Of a DNA stretch of 39,069 bases, positions 26,375 through 36,093 are shown one piece after another. This DNA is from Marinomonas pontica. Its GTDB lineage: Bacteria; Pseudomonadota; Gammaproteobacteria; Pseudomonadales; Marinomonadaceae. The notes beneath the pieces were generated by a model that did no database searches, had not been told where the DNA came from, and was given only the letters and a program-made list of their open reading frames with translations. Position numbers and translations under genes: made by a program. The stretch is taken from positions 1 to 39,069 of the forward strand of contig NZ_JAODTL010000023.1 of NCBI RefSeq assembly GCF_026191375.1. Direction: 5' to 3'. Within the stretch, counting starts at the first letter, position 1. Each line of letters opens with the position of its first letter.

Positions 26375-27358
26375 TTAACCGAATACATACCGCGTAATTT
26401 GTCGGTAAGTATCTTCAGGTGCAAGTGAGATAGGAGGGAAGTGAGGTTGATTAGTGGCGTCTGGCCAATGTTGAGCTTCAAGAGCAAGACCAGCGTAAGC
26501 TGTTAATGGCCCTTGGTTTATATTCGATTGCGCGTCGAGTTGAATATGACGGCCATCGTAAACTTGTATACCCGGTTCAGTTGTTTGGTAGTTTAGCGTT
26601 AGCCCAGTAATTGGGCCTTTGAGTGTCGCAACTGTTTGCACTGGGCGGTTACTATTAAGAGAAAGACAGAAATTCGTGTCTAGTCCTGGGTAGTCTTCAC
26701 GGCCTATGGTGCGAAGCTGATGGAAATCGAAAGCGCTGCCAGCGGTTGGGGTGACTTCTCCTGTTGGAATTAGCTCGTTATTGACTGGCAAATAATGATT
26801 GGCTTTGATGCTTAGTTGATGATCTAAAATAGAACCTTTGCCATCAAGGTTAACATAGCTGTGACCAGCAAAATTGCAAATAGTTAGCTTGTCGGTGGTG
26901 GCGGTAATTTCCATTTCTAAAGTGCTATCGAGTAGACGATAAAACACATCGACAGTCATATTTCCTGGATAACCCATTTCACCGTCAGCAAGTTTAGTTT
27001 GCAGCTGCACCATGTCGTCGATTTGCTCAATAACAGACCAATTCTTACTACCAGTACCAGTTGGCCCTCCATGCAAATGGTGAGATTCAGGTAAGGTGGG
27101 TGGTAATTGATAAGTTTTACCGTCAATTATCGCATGGCCTTTATTAGTCCTGTTTGCCACTCGCCCAACGATTGCACCGAAGTATTTTGCGCCTTGAATA
27201 TAATCGCTAAGCTTTGGTGAGCCTAAAACTAAAGAATGTTCGTAGCCATTTAGATATATAGATTGAATGCTTGCACCTAGTGTCAGAATGGACACTTTAA
27301 GCTGTGCGTTTTTTAGCGTGACAGATTGAACTTGGTTTAAGTCTGGAGCTAGGTTCAC
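26375..27358 (-). CDS. galM: Aldose 1-epimerase (mutarotase)
   Basis: Interconverts alpha and beta anomers of aldoses; beside a xylose operon it probably acts on D-xylose. It has 327 residues. Visible are GAIVGRVANRTNKG near residue 61 (the substrate-binding Asn-Arg segment), SHHLHGGPTGTGSKNWSV near residue 91, the catalytic-site HSYVNLDGKGSILDHQ near residues 165-180, and the C-terminal PGIQVYDGRH and GLALEAQHWPDATN with the catalytic Glu. It is transcribed divergently from xylFGHB across a 357-base region, so both may be controlled by XylR. No signal peptide is present, so it is cytoplasmic. galM is the family name; specificity for xylose is inference. Confidence 0.92.
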   Translation of the reverse strand: MNLAPDLNQVQSVTLKNAQLKVSILTLGASIQSIYLNGYEHSLVLGSPKLSDYIQGAKYFGAIVGRVANRTNKGHAIIDGKTYQLPPTLPESHHLHGGPTGTGSKNWSVIEQIDDMVQLQTKLADGEMGYPGNMTVDVFYRLLDSTLEMEITATTDKLTICNFAGHSYVNLDGKGSILDHQLSIKANHYLPVNNELIPTGEVTPTAGSAFDFHQLRTIGREDYPGLDTNFCLSLNSNRPVQTVATLKGPITGLTLNYQTTEPGIQVYDGRHIQLDAQSNINQGPLTAYAGLALEAQHWPDATNQPHFPPISLAPEDTYRQITRYVFG

Positions 27359-27715
27359 GGAAGTGTCCTTTCAAAAGTAATGCTAGACATATTTTTTGTT
27401 AGTCAACTAAAGATACTACAAACATGTCAATTAATTTTGCTTTAGTTACCCCTGTTTATCAATACTATTTCAAGAATGTCGTATCGTCGCAATTTTTTGA
27501 GGAATGGGGTTGGGGAATCTGAATCTACCTCATATTCCTAAGAGATGAGCAACAATAGATGCCTGATAATGAAAAAAATATCCATAATGTTTTTTTTATA
27601 AAAAACGCTACACGCAAACAAAAAAGGTAATACCGCTTCTTGAGTCATCATTTTACATTCTACTGACTCCATACAGGAGCTCGTTCACTTAATAAAAATA
27701 ACAAGGAATGACAAG
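27359..27715. promoter_or_regulatory. Divergent control region between galM and xylF
   Basis: No gene is seen. It must carry promoters in both directions. A near-perfect AT-rich inverted repeat at 27589-27606 (GTTTTTT, TTAT, AAAAAAC) lies about 110 bases before xylF. It could be a XylR site, since the E. coli sites are also AT-rich, or a simple hairpin. The ribosome binding site of xylF is AAGGAA at 27703-27708. Confidence 0.45.
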
Positions 27716-28717
27716 ATGAAAAAAATCGTATCTATGAGTTTACTTGCCACCCTTTGCGCAGCGACTTCACTTCCTGCTTTGGCCGCTGGTGAAAAGATCG
27801 GTTTGTTAATGTCTGACTTGCGTTTAGAGCGCTGGCAGAAAGACCGAGACATATTCACTTCCGCAGCAGAAGCCATGGGCGCAAAAGTCTATACCCAATC
27901 TGCAAATGGTGACGTCACTACTCAAATCTCCCAAATCGAAAACATGATCTCGCGTGGCGTAGATGTGTTGGTTATCGTGCCTGAAAACGGCGAAGTGCTA
28001 GGCAATGTGTTGGCGGAAGCGAAAGCGGAAGGCATCAAAGTCTTGGCGTATGACCGATTGATCAAATTTGCTGACATTGACTTGTATGTGTCTTTTGACA
28101 ACATCCGAGTGGGTGAGATGCAAGCCGAAGCTTTGCTTAAGCGTAAGCCAAGAGGAAACTACTTCTTGATGGGTGGGTCTCCAACTGACAACAACGCGAA
28201 AATGTTCCGTCAAGGGCAAATGAACGTGATTCAACCGGCTATTGATGCGAAACAAATTCAGATTGTTGGCGATCAATGGGCAATGGGTTGGTCTGCTGAA
28301 GCGGCATTGAACATTATGGAAAATGGTCTAACCGCCAACGCCAATAAAATCGATGCGGTTGTGGCGTCCAACGATTCCACCGCGGGCGGTGCGATTCAAG
28401 CATTAGCGGCTCAAGGTTTGAGTGGCAAAGTGGTTATTTCTGGTCAAGACGCGGATCTCGCTGCCATGCGCCGTATTGTCGCTGGTACTCAAACCATGAC
28501 GGTGTACAAACCGATTTCTAAACTGGCAACAGCCAGTGCTGAAATGGCGGTTAAACTGGCTCGTGGGGAAAAAATCCAGGTTACAGGTCACGTTAATAAC
28601 GGCAAGAAAGATGTAGATGCTTTATTGTTAACGCCAATCGCTGTCACTAAAGACAACCTAGATTCCACCGTTATTGCTGACGGTTACCACACGCGTAACG
28701 CTGTTTACAATCCTTAG
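27716..28717 (+). CDS. xylF: D-xylose ABC transporter, periplasmic binding protein
   Basis: Captures D-xylose in the periplasm and delivers it to XylGH. It has 333 residues. A Sec signal peptide is clear: MKK, hydrophobic core SMSLLATLCAAT, cleavage after LPALA or LPALAA (residue 23-24). The mature part is a type I sugar-binding fold with GLLMSDLRLERWQKDRDIF near the N-terminus, then MISRGVDVLVIVPENG, VLAYDRLI, VVASNDSTAGGAIQAL and VISGQDADLAAMRRIVAGTQTMTVYKPI. These are XylF signatures. It is the first gene of xylFGHB. A stable hairpin follows its stop, as often seen after abundant binding-protein genes. Confidence 0.96.
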   Translation: MKKIVSMSLLATLCAATSLPALAAGEKIGLLMSDLRLERWQKDRDIFTSAAEAMGAKVYTQSANGDVTTQISQIENMISRGVDVLVIVPENGEVLGNVLAEAKAEGIKVLAYDRLIKFADIDLYVSFDNIRVGEMQAEALLKRKPRGNYFLMGGSPTDNNAKMFRQGQMNVIQPAIDAKQIQIVGDQWAMGWSAEAALNIMENGLTANANKIDAVVASNDSTAGGAIQALAAQGLSGKVVISGQDADLAAMRRIVAGTQTMTVYKPISKLATASAEMAVKLARGEKIQVTGHVNNGKKDVDALLLTPIAVTKDNLDSTVIADGYHTRNAVYNP

Positions 28718-28729
28718 TTCATTCCTATT

Positions 28730-28753
28730 AATGGCACTCGAAAGAGTGCCATT
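28730..28753 (+). promoter_or_regulatory. GAAA-tetraloop hairpin between xylF and xylG
   Basis: AATGGCACTC (28730-28739) pairs perfectly with GAGTGCCATT (28744-28753) around a GAAA loop, 12 bases after the xylF stop and 22 bases before xylG. It probably protects the xylF message or causes partial termination (only CTTTT follows), raising binding protein over membrane subunits. Confidence 0.7.
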
Positions 28754-28775
28754 TGCTTTTCATAAAGGTGTAAAT

Positions 28776-30305
28776 ATGAAGCAACCATTATTGGACATGC
28801 GTGGGATTATAAAAAGTTTCTCAGGTGTCCGTGCATTAAATGGCGTGAGTATCCAGCTTGATCCTGGTGAAGCCTTGTCTATCTGTGGCGAGAATGGTTC
28901 TGGTAAATCCACATTGATGAAGGTACTCAGCGGCGTTTGGCCTTTTGGTTCATATGAAGGCGAAATCTATTTTGAGGGGAATCTCGTCAAGGCATCCAGC
29001 ATTCGAGATACCGAAGCGCTAGGGATTGTCATTATCCATCAGGAATTGGCACTCGTTAAAGAATTAACCGTCTTAGAAAATATCTTTCTTGGCAACGAAC
29101 TTGGCTCGTTTGCAAGGCTCAATGACGAAGAAATGCATCGTCGTACGTCGGAACTTTTGGCACGGGTCAAACTGGATGTATTACCCGATACGCCTATCAG
29201 AGATCTTGGTGTGGGTCAGCAGCAATTGGTCGAGATTGCCAAAGCGTTAAACAAAAACGTGAAGTTATTGATTCTGGATGAACCAACGTCTTCTCTGACC
29301 ACCACAGAAATCGAGATCCTATTGAACATTGTGAGCGAGCTGAAACAACAGGGCATCGCTTGCATTTATATTTCTCATAAATTGGAAGAAGTGCTGGCCT
29401 TATCCAATTGGGTCACAGTGATTCGTGATGGCGACCATATCGACACGCGATCCGCTGAGAATCTGACGCAAAATGACATTATCAGCATGATGGTCGGACG
29501 CGAATTAGACGAGCTTTTCCCACGGGAAGAGCACGATATTGGCGACGTCATACTGAAAGTGAATCACGCGACGGCGAAACAAGCCGGTGCCTCGCGTGCT
29601 CAAGTAGAAGACGTAAGTTTTGAATTACGGCAAGGTGAAATTCTTGGCATCGCAGGGTTGATCGGTTCTGGTCGAACGGAGCTGATGCAATGTTTGTATG
29701 GTTCTTACGATGGTAACTACGAAGCAGAGGTTGAATTGCATGGCGAGTCGTTAGCAATTCGTTCTCAGCGCACAGCGTTAGAAGCCGGTATTGCCATGGT
29801 GCCAGAAGACCGAAAGCGTCACGGTATCGTGCCTATTATGAGCGTTGGACGAAACATCACCCTTTCGGTTTTAAGTCAATATTCGTCATGGTTTGGTGCG
29901 ATCAATGAAGATCAAGAAAGCCAAGACATCGATAATTATATTGCGCAACTGAAAGTAAAAACGGCGTCGTCTGAACTGTCAATTAAAAATTTGAGTGGTG
30001 GTAATCAGCAAAAAGCCATCATCGCCAAATGTTTATTAACGCATCCCAAAATTTTGATACTAGACGAGCCGACTCGCGGCATTGATGTGGGCGCCAAATA
30101 CGAAATTTATAAACTGATGTTTGCGCTCGTCAAACAAGGTATGTCGATCATCATGGTGTCGTCTGAATTGTCCGAAGTCATAGGGATCAGTGACCGAGTA
30201 TTGGTGATGCACGAAGGACGACTAAAAGGTCAATTTGACCACCAAGGTTTGACTCAAGAAATGATAATGAATTGCGCGATCAAAGAGGATACAGCGAATG
30301 TTTAA
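28776..30305 (+). CDS. xylG: D-xylose ABC transporter, ATP-binding protein
   Basis: Duplicated ABC ATPase that powers xylose import, 509 residues from the ATG at 28776 ([20 protein letters not shown]), preceded by AAAGGTG. The open frame extends 102 bases upstream into the xylF hairpin, but that part is not conserved sequence. First domain: Walker [10 protein letters not shown] near residue 41, signature [15 protein letters not shown], Walker [12 protein letters not shown]. Second domain: degenerate Walker [11 protein letters not shown], signature [16 protein letters not shown], Walker [15 protein letters not shown]. This two-domain form is typical of monosaccharide importers. It overlaps xylH by eight bases. 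Confidence 0.96.
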   Translation: MKQPLLDMRGIIKSFSGVRALNGVSIQLDPGEALSICGENGSGKSTLMKVLSGVWPFGSYEGEIYFEGNLVKASSIRDTEALGIVIIHQELALVKELTVLENIFLGNELGSFARLNDEEMHRRTSELLARVKLDVLPDTPIRDLGVGQQQLVEIAKALNKNVKLLILDEPTSSLTTTEIEILLNIVSELKQQGIACIYISHKLEEVLALSNWVTVIRDGDHIDTRSAENLTQNDIISMMVGRELDELFPREEHDIGDVILKVNHATAKQAGASRAQVEDVSFELRQGEILGIAGLIGSGRTELMQCLYGSYDGNYEAEVELHGESLAIRSQRTALEAGIAMVPEDRKRHGIVPIMSVGRNITLSVLSQYSSWFGAINEDQESQDIDNYIAQLKVKTASSELSIKNLSGGNQQKAIIAKCLLTHPKILILDEPTRGIDVGAKYEIYKLMFALVKQGMSIIMVSSELSEVIGISDRVLVMHEGRLKGQFDHQGLTQEMIMNCAIKEDTANV

Positions 30306-31428
30306 AACAATGAAAACCAGTCAATTACAACTGTTTGCTATGTTGGCGGCCATGTTATTGATCGTCGTCTTCTTTTCATTTGCGACGGACGGTGCCTTTG
30401 TGTCACCGCGAAATATTTCTAACTTAATACGTCAAACGGCCATTGTGGGTGTGTTGGCAATTGGTATGGTGTTCGTGATTATCAGCGCCGAAATCGATTT
30501 GTCTGTTGGTTCCATGATGGGGTTATTGGGTGGCATTGCGGCGATTTTGGATGTTTGGTTTCACTTTCCCATTTTATTCACAATCTTAATCACCGTGGTG
30601 TCTGGCTTAGTCTTGGGCTTGTTTAACGGCTGGTGGGTTGCGTATCAAAAAGTGCCGTCGTTTATTGTGACCTTGGCTGGAATGTTAGCGTTCCGTGGCA
30701 TCTTGGTGGGGTTAACAGATGGTGTGACCGTCGCTCCAACGTCCAGTTCACTTGCGATTGTTGGGCAAAGTTACATACCTTCCGGTTGGGGCATTAGTGT
30801 CGTGGCGTTGTTGTGCCTTGGTCTGGTAGCGCGTGTTTATACTCGTCGTCAAGCAAGACAAAAGCACGGTGTGGAAAATCAATCGGCGAAATTTGAATAC
30901 GCCAAAGCCACGATTGCGGTGTCTGTGTTGATGGGCTTGTTGTTCATCTTGGAAAGCTATCGTGGTATTCCAACGCCAATTCTAATTATGGGCGGACTGA
31001 TTCTCATTGCAACCTACGTGGCAAAACGAACGGCATTTGGTCGTCGAGTGTACGCGATTGGTGGCAACATCGAGGCGACTCGCATGTCTGGCGTCAACGT
31101 TGAGCGTACCAAAATGTTGGTGTTTGGTTTTAACGGCATGATGGTGGCGGTCGCCGCTTTGATTCTGACCTCTCGTCTTGGCGCGGGTTCGCCAGCAGCT
31201 GGTAACATGGCTGAGTTGGATGCAATCGCCGCTTGTGTGATCGGCGGAACCAGTTTAGCTGGCGGTGTCGGTGCGGTATTCGGTGCCATTATGGGCGCAC
31301 TGATTATGGCGAGTTTGGACAATGGTATGAGTATGTTGGACGTGCCGACGTTTTGGCAATTGATCGTCAAAGGCATGATTTTATTGCTCGCGGTTTGGTT
31401 GGACGTTAAGACCAAAAAAGCGCAGTAA
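30298..31428 (+). CDS. xylH: D-xylose ABC transporter, permease
   Basis: Integral membrane subunit that forms the xylose channel with XylG. It has 376 residues with about ten hydrophobic segments. Family motifs visible are [35 protein letters not shown] near residue 41-75, [33 protein letters not shown] and [24 protein letters not shown]. The start overlaps the xylG stop, so the two are translationally coupled. xylB follows after 40 bases. Confidence 0.95.
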   Translation: MFKTMKTSQLQLFAMLAAMLLIVVFFSFATDGAFVSPRNISNLIRQTAIVGVLAIGMVFVIISAEIDLSVGSMMGLLGGIAAILDVWFHFPILFTILITVVSGLVLGLFNGWWVAYQKVPSFIVTLAGMLAFRGILVGLTDGVTVAPTSSSLAIVGQSYIPSGWGISVVALLCLGLVARVYTRRQARQKHGVENQSAKFEYAKATIAVSVLMGLLFILESYRGIPTPILIMGGLILIATYVAKRTAFGRRVYAIGGNIEATRMSGVNVERTKMLVFGFNGMMVAVAALILTSRLGAGSPAAGNMAELDAIAACVIGGTSLAGGVGAVFGAIMGALIMASLDNGMSMLDVPTFWQLIVKGMILLLAVWLDVKTKKAQ

Positions 31429-31468
31429 GACGGTCTTTCATCATAGCGAATTTATGGATAGGTAATGT

Positions 31469-32917
31469 ATGTATATCGGTATAGATCTCGGCACCTCAGG
31501 CGTAAAAGTCATTCTTATGGCGAAAGATGGACACGTCGTGGCGAGCTGCTCGTCACCTCTTTCCGTGTCGCGTCCTTTTGATCTCTGGTCTGAGCAAAAC
31601 CCAGAAGACTGGTGGCAAGCAACGGATTTGGCCATGTTACAACTGGCTGCAGAAAATAACCTCCAAGAGGTGAAAGCCATTGGCTTATCAGGGCAAATGC
31701 ATGGCGCGACGTTGCTAGGAAAGCTGGGCGAGGTGTTGCGGCCGGCGATTCTTTGGAACGACGGTCGTTCCCATGAAGAATGTTTGTTGCTGCAAAGACG
31801 GTGCCCAGAAGTGCAATCCATCACGGGGAACTTGGTCATGCCAGGTTTTACCGCTCCGAAATTATTGTGGGTGAAGCAGCACGAGCCAGATGTTTTTGCG
31901 CAAATTGATAAAGTGTTGCTGCCAAAAGATTATCTGCGTTTTAGGATGACAGGCGAGTTCGCGACGGATGTCTCGGATGCCTCAGGCACGCTTTGGTTGA
32001 ACATGGAACAACGTGCTTGGAGCGACACCATGTTGCAAGCAACAGGTCTAAATGAACAACAAATGCCAAAGGTGTATGAAGGGACAGAAATCACGGGCAC
32101 GATCAACGAGGCGTTAGCAAAACGTTGGTCCATGTCGGCTGTGTCTGTGGTGGCGGGTGGTGGCGATAACGCTGCAGGCGCGGTCGGCATGGGGATTATC
32201 AAACCGGAAGAAACCATGTTGTCGCTTGGTACGTCTGGCGTAATTTTCTCGGTAAGTGATGGTTTTACAGCGAATCCTGCGGTTGCGTTGCACAGTTTTG
32301 GCCATGCGATTCCAAATACATGGCACACCATGTCGGTGATGTTAAGTGCGGCGAGCTGCATTGATTGGGTTACTAAATTGACGCAATTTAACAGTGTGGA
32401 AGCCGCATTATTGGCCGCCGAAAACCGTGTTGATCATGCGAGTAACGTGACGTTTTTACCCTATTTAAGTGGGGAAAGAACCCCTCATAATGATGCCAAT
32501 GCAAAGGGGGTTTTTTGGGGAATGACCCATGAAACTACGCCAGCGGATCTGGTTCATGCGGTGTTAGAAGGCGTGACCTTTGCCTTGCTCGATGGCTTAG
32601 ACGCCGTGCGCTCGGCTCAGAATATTCATGACAGTATTGATGTGATTGGCGGTGGTGCAAAAAGTACCTATTGGTTGCAATTGCTGGCGGATGTATTTGC
32701 TATTCCGATGGATTACCGCGAAGGCGGAGAAGTTGGTCCTGCATTAGGTGCCGCACGATTGGCTGCGATAGGTGATCAAGGTCAGCAGGCGGTAAATGAT
32801 GTTTGCGTGAAACCGACGTTGATAAAAAGGTATCAGCCAAACTTAGAAAACTCGGCGCGTTATGCGAAAAAACGAGAGCGTTTTCATGATTTATACCAAA
32901 GACTAAAAGGTCTTTAA
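31469..32917 (+). CDS. xylB: Xylulokinase
   Basis: FGGY-family kinase converting D-xylulose to D-xylulose 5-phosphate with ATP, feeding the pentose phosphate pathway. It has 482 residues, close to the 484 of E. coli XylB. Visible are the phosphate loop MYIGIDLGTSGVKVIL, the xylulose-binding LSGQMHGATLL near residue 75, the catalytic Asp region GGGDNAAGAVGMG, SLGTSGVIFSVSD, and the FGGY signature region VIGGGAKSTYWLQLLADVF. It is the last gene of the xylFGHB operon and is followed by a terminator. Confidence 0.96.
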   Translation: MYIGIDLGTSGVKVILMAKDGHVVASCSSPLSVSRPFDLWSEQNPEDWWQATDLAMLQLAAENNLQEVKAIGLSGQMHGATLLGKLGEVLRPAILWNDGRSHEECLLLQRRCPEVQSITGNLVMPGFTAPKLLWVKQHEPDVFAQIDKVLLPKDYLRFRMTGEFATDVSDASGTLWLNMEQRAWSDTMLQATGLNEQQMPKVYEGTEITGTINEALAKRWSMSAVSVVAGGGDNAAGAVGMGIIKPEETMLSLGTSGVIFSVSDGFTANPAVALHSFGHAIPNTWHTMSVMLSAASCIDWVTKLTQFNSVEAALLAAENRVDHASNVTFLPYLSGERTPHNDANAKGVFWGMTHETTPADLVHAVLEGVTFALLDGLDAVRSAQNIHDSIDVIGGGAKSTYWLQLLADVFAIPMDYREGGEVGPALGAARLAAIGDQGQQAVNDVCVKPTLIKRYQPNLENSARYAKKRERFHDLYQRLKGL

Positions 32918-32922
32918 TCACG

Positions 32923-32952
32923 AAAAGCGGTACCGCCTTGTACCGCTTTTTC
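32923..32952 (+). terminator. Terminator after xylB
   Basis: AAAAGCGGTA pairs with TACCGCTTTT across an eight-base loop, with a T run, six bases after the xylB stop. It separates xylFGHB from xylR. Confidence 0.85.
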
Positions 32953-33123
32953 ACTGTTTTACCACGATGTATTTTTTCTCCCCCTTTCCCTTCCCGATGG
33001 TCTGTGTATTCAAAATTACGATTTTTATTAATTTGTTTCTGATTTTTGCTATTCCCTTAGGACGGCTGAACCTTCAGAGGTTATGATTCTGATCGTAAAA
33101 ATAAAAATTAGAGATGCCTTTGT

Positions 33124-34305
33124 ATGTTTGAAAAACGCTACCGCCTTAACCTTGTGTTCAATGCCAATAAAGTCTACGACCGACAAGTCATTGAAGGTAT
33201 TGGCGAATATCTGCAAGCCGCTCAATGTGATTGGGATGTGTACTTTGAAGATGACTTTCGCCATCGTTTGGATGGTTTAAACCATTGGAAGGGCGACGGC
33301 ATTATTGCCGACTTTGATAACCCTGAAGTAGAAGCACTGTTAAGAAATACCGACATTCCGACCGTCGCCGTTGGTGGTTCTTATCATCATAAAAGTGACT
33401 ATCCCCGTTTGCCTTACGTTGCCACAGACAACGCGGCGTTAGTGAAATGCGCGCATGAGCATTTAAAGCGCAAAGGTCTGCCGCAGTTCGCGTTTTATGG
33501 TGTGCCAAGCACAGACTACAGTCGTTGGGCGAGCGAGCGCGAACACGCATTTATCGAGCAAGCGGGTTCTGATGGTTTTGAACCCCATGTTCACCAAGGC
33601 TTGTTTACCACTGCAGAGCTTTGGGAAACAGCGCAACACGATCTAGAAACGTGGCTGCAAGGGCTGCCTAAGCCGATTGGCATTGTCGCGGTGACGGATT
33701 CCCGCGCGCGTCACTTACTGCAAGCCTGTGACCATTTGAACATTATGGTGCCGGATCAGGTTGCCATTGTCGGGATCGACAATGAAAACATGGCGCGCTA
33801 TTTAAATCGCACCGCGCTGTCTTCTGTCGAACAGGGCTGCAAGCAAATGGGCTATGAAGCCGCGAAGATGCTGCATCGCATGTTGCTGGGTTACCCTGTG
33901 GAAGACTCGTTGGTGGTGGTCGATCCGATTGGTGTAGAAGAAAGGCAGTCGTCTGACTATCGAGCGTTGCGTGATCCTTATGTGATTCAAGCCATGCATT
34001 TTATACGTCATAACGCCTGTCGAGGTGTGAAAGTCGCGCAAGTGGTGGATTACATAGGCATTTCCAGAACCAATCTAGAAACTCGCTTTATCGACGAAAT
34101 CGGCTGCTCCATGCATGAGCAATTGCACATGACCAAGTTTTATCGAGCGTGCGAATTGATCACCTCGACCAATCTCCCATTTGACGAAATCGCCCGAACC
34201 TGTGGTTACCCTTCCGTACAATACATGTACACGGTATCGCGGAAAAACTTAGGCATGACGCCAGGGGAATACAGAGTGTCGTCGCGGCTTGGTAAAGATG
34301 CTTAA
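33124..34305 (+). CDS. xylR: Xylose operon regulator XylR (AraC family)
   Basis: Xylose-responsive activator, 393 residues against 392 in E. coli XylR, with the same opening pattern MFEKRYRLNLVFNANKVYDRQVIEGIGEYLQ. The N-terminal two-thirds is a LacI-type ligand-binding fold (GDGIIADFDN, VAVGGSYH, YVATDNAALVKCAHEHLKRKG, VAIVGIDNENM). The C-terminal 100 residues are an AraC double helix-turn-helix (AQVVDYIGISRTNLETRF, then FDEIARTCGYPSVQYMYTVSRKNLGMTPGEYR). It lies between the transport operon and xylA and probably activates both, and perhaps galM. It has its own gap of about 170 bases after the xylB terminator. Confidence 0.96.
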   Translation: MFEKRYRLNLVFNANKVYDRQVIEGIGEYLQAAQCDWDVYFEDDFRHRLDGLNHWKGDGIIADFDNPEVEALLRNTDIPTVAVGGSYHHKSDYPRLPYVATDNAALVKCAHEHLKRKGLPQFAFYGVPSTDYSRWASEREHAFIEQAGSDGFEPHVHQGLFTTAELWETAQHDLETWLQGLPKPIGIVAVTDSRARHLLQACDHLNIMVPDQVAIVGIDNENMARYLNRTALSSVEQGCKQMGYEAAKMLHRMLLGYPVEDSLVVVDPIGVEERQSSDYRALRDPYVIQAMHFIRHNACRGVKVAQVVDYIGISRTNLETRFIDEIGCSMHEQLHMTKFYRACELITSTNLPFDEIARTCGYPSVQYMYTVSRKNLGMTPGEYRVSSRLGKDA

Positions 34306-34343
34306 TGCGTTTGAAAAATAAATGAGACGATAAGATCAAACAT

Positions 34344-34382
34344 AAAAAAACACAGGTCAGTGTCACTGGCCTGTGTTTTTTA
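34344..34382. terminator. Bidirectional terminator between xylR and xylA
   Basis: AAAAAACACAGGTCAGTG pairs with CACTGGCCTGTGTTTTTT (one G-U pair) with a very short loop and A/T runs on both sides. It serves the two convergent genes. Confidence 0.85.
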
Positions 34383-34404
34383 TTTTGTACTGACTGTTTC
34401 GGTG

Positions 34405-35724
34405 TTATTTATAGATAAAACCGTTCACTATATTTTCTAGCATCTCTTGACGACCAGAAACAGGTTGAGGGTCAATATTGTTTTTCTCTGCATATTCAGC
34501 AAGATCTTGCAGTGTATGCTTACCAGCCAAAATATCCGCACCCAAAGAGTCGTTCCATTTCGCATAACGCTGATCAACAAATTTCGCCAGTTTTTCATCT
34601 TCGATCATTTTCACCGCCCGTTCTAATGACAACGCCAAAGTGTCCATGGCGCCAATGTGACCGTGGAATAAATCTTCCAAATCCATCGATTGACGACGTA
34701 GCTTGGTGTCGAACATGTAGCCGCCGTTTTGGAAACCGCCGTTTTTCAGAATCTCATAGGTAACTAAAGTATATTCTTCAACACTGGTTGGAAATTGGTC
34801 TGTGTCCCAACCGAGTTGCGCGTCACCTTGGTTGGCGTCGACAGAACCGAGAAGACCCAAAGAGCATGCCGTGGCGATTTCATGATGGAAACTGTGACCC
34901 GCTAATGTGGCGTGGTTGGCTTCGATGTTGACCTTGATCTCTTTTTCAAGACCAAACTCTTTTAAGAAACCGTACACCGTCGCGGTATCGTAATCGTACT
35001 GATGTTTGGTTGGCTCAGCCGGTTTTGGTTCGATCAATAAGGTGCCTTTGAAGCCGATTTTGTATTTATGTTCAACCACCATTTGCATAAAGCGACCAAG
35101 TTGGGCGCGTTCACGTTTCAAATCGGTATTTAGTAAGGTTTCATAACCTTCACGACCGCCCCATAGAACATAGTTTTGACCGCCTAATGCTTTGGTTGCA
35201 TTCATCGCATGAAACACCTGAGTCGCCGCGTAGGCAAAAATTTCAGGGTTAGGATTGGAAGCGGCGCCAGACATGTATCTTGGGTTGGAAAAGGCATTTG
35301 CCGTTCCCCATAAAAGCTTCACGCCAGTAGCTTCTTGCTTAGCTTGAAGGACATCAACCATTTCTGCGAAGTTGTTAATGTATTCTTTTAACGAACGGCC
35401 TTCTGGGCTGACATCAATGTCGTGAAAGCTGTAATAAGAAATGCCCAATTTTGTGAAGAACTCAAACGCCGCATCGGCTTTTAGCTTCGCTGCATCCATT
35501 TCGGATGCCGCTTTGTACCAAGGTCGATCAAAGGTATTTGCCCCAAAGACATCGCTTCCTTGCCAACAGAAATTGTGCCAATAACAGGCCGCCATTCTCA
35601 AATGCTCTGCCATGGTTTTGCCCATTAGCACCTTATTCGCATCGTAATGTTTGAAAGCAAAAGGGTTAGTTGAATTTGCGCCTTCGTACGTTATTTGCGG
35701 CACGTTCTTAAAAAACTCACTCAT
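34405..35724 (-). CDS. xylA: Xylose isomerase
   Basis: Converts D-xylose to D-xylulose with two divalent metal ions. It has 439 residues, the class II size (E. coli 440). Visible are [20 protein letters not shown], the catalytic His in [50 protein letters not shown] with metal ligand Glu, and [17 protein letters not shown], followed by the metal-binding [24 protein letters not shown] (35732-35736 on the - strand) is the ribosome binding site. Unlike the E. coli xylAB operon, xylA here is separate and opposite to xylB, converging on xylR. Confidence 0.97.
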   Translation of the reverse strand: MSEFFKNVPQITYEGANSTNPFAFKHYDANKVLMGKTMAEHLRMAACYWHNFCWQGSDVFGANTFDRPWYKAASEMDAAKLKADAAFEFFTKLGISYYSFHDIDVSPEGRSLKEYINNFAEMVDVLQAKQEATGVKLLWGTANAFSNPRYMSGAASNPNPEIFAYAATQVFHAMNATKALGGQNYVLWGGREGYETLLNTDLKRERAQLGRFMQMVVEHKYKIGFKGTLLIEPKPAEPTKHQYDYDTATVYGFLKEFGLEKEIKVNIEANHATLAGHSFHHEIATACSLGLLGSVDANQGDAQLGWDTDQFPTSVEEYTLVTYEILKNGGFQNGGYMFDTKLRRQSMDLEDLFHGHIGAMDTLALSLERAVKMIEDEKLAKFVDQRYAKWNDSLGADILAGKHTLQDLAEYAEKNNIDPQPVSGRQEMLENIVNGFIYK

Positions 35725-36093
35725 ATCAGATCTCCTGATTGTTGTTATTTTTGTTCCTATGAATGATTGGTTTTTTGAGCGATTGCTTCAATTACGAAAT
35801 TTCTTGAGGGCGTTATTGAATTTGTTGGCTGTCTGGCTAGGCCTCGGGCAGAGGATGAGGAACTAGTGGCGATTAATGTCTATTTACCCAACCAAAGTTT
35901 CAATTGTTAAGTGTTTCTGAGCAAAACGTAAATTATATAATTGAGCGATTCGATTGGTTAACTCGTTTTTAATACAATATAAGATGCTGAGATTGGTTGG
36001 CGTAGTCCACTCCATCTCACTAGTAGCCATGCCTAAAGCAAAAGTATGGTTTGAATCGGAGCGATAAACTATGACCAACGAGTACAGTACTGA
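35725..36093. other. Intergenic region upstream of xylA
   Basis: No supported gene is present. The xylA promoter must lie here, reading leftward. A 64-codon open frame at 35884-36078 on the - strand has no recognisable motif and starts at a TTG without a good ribosome binding site. AACTAGTGGCGATT at 35861-35874 repeats a sequence found beside galM at 26351-26364. Confidence 0.5.

Noticed and set aside
28674..28775. XylG start at 28674.
   Set aside because: This part overlaps the end of xylF and the intergenic hairpin. The conserved protein and a ribosome binding site begin at 28776.
31441..32361. Long - strand open frames opposite xylB.
   Set aside because: They mirror the strongly coding xylB frame, show no family motifs and lack ribosome binding sites.
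35884..36078. 64-codon open frame on the - strand upstream of xylA.
   Set aside because: It has a TTG start, no ribosome binding site and no recognisable motif; not distinguishable from a chance frame in AT-rich DNA.
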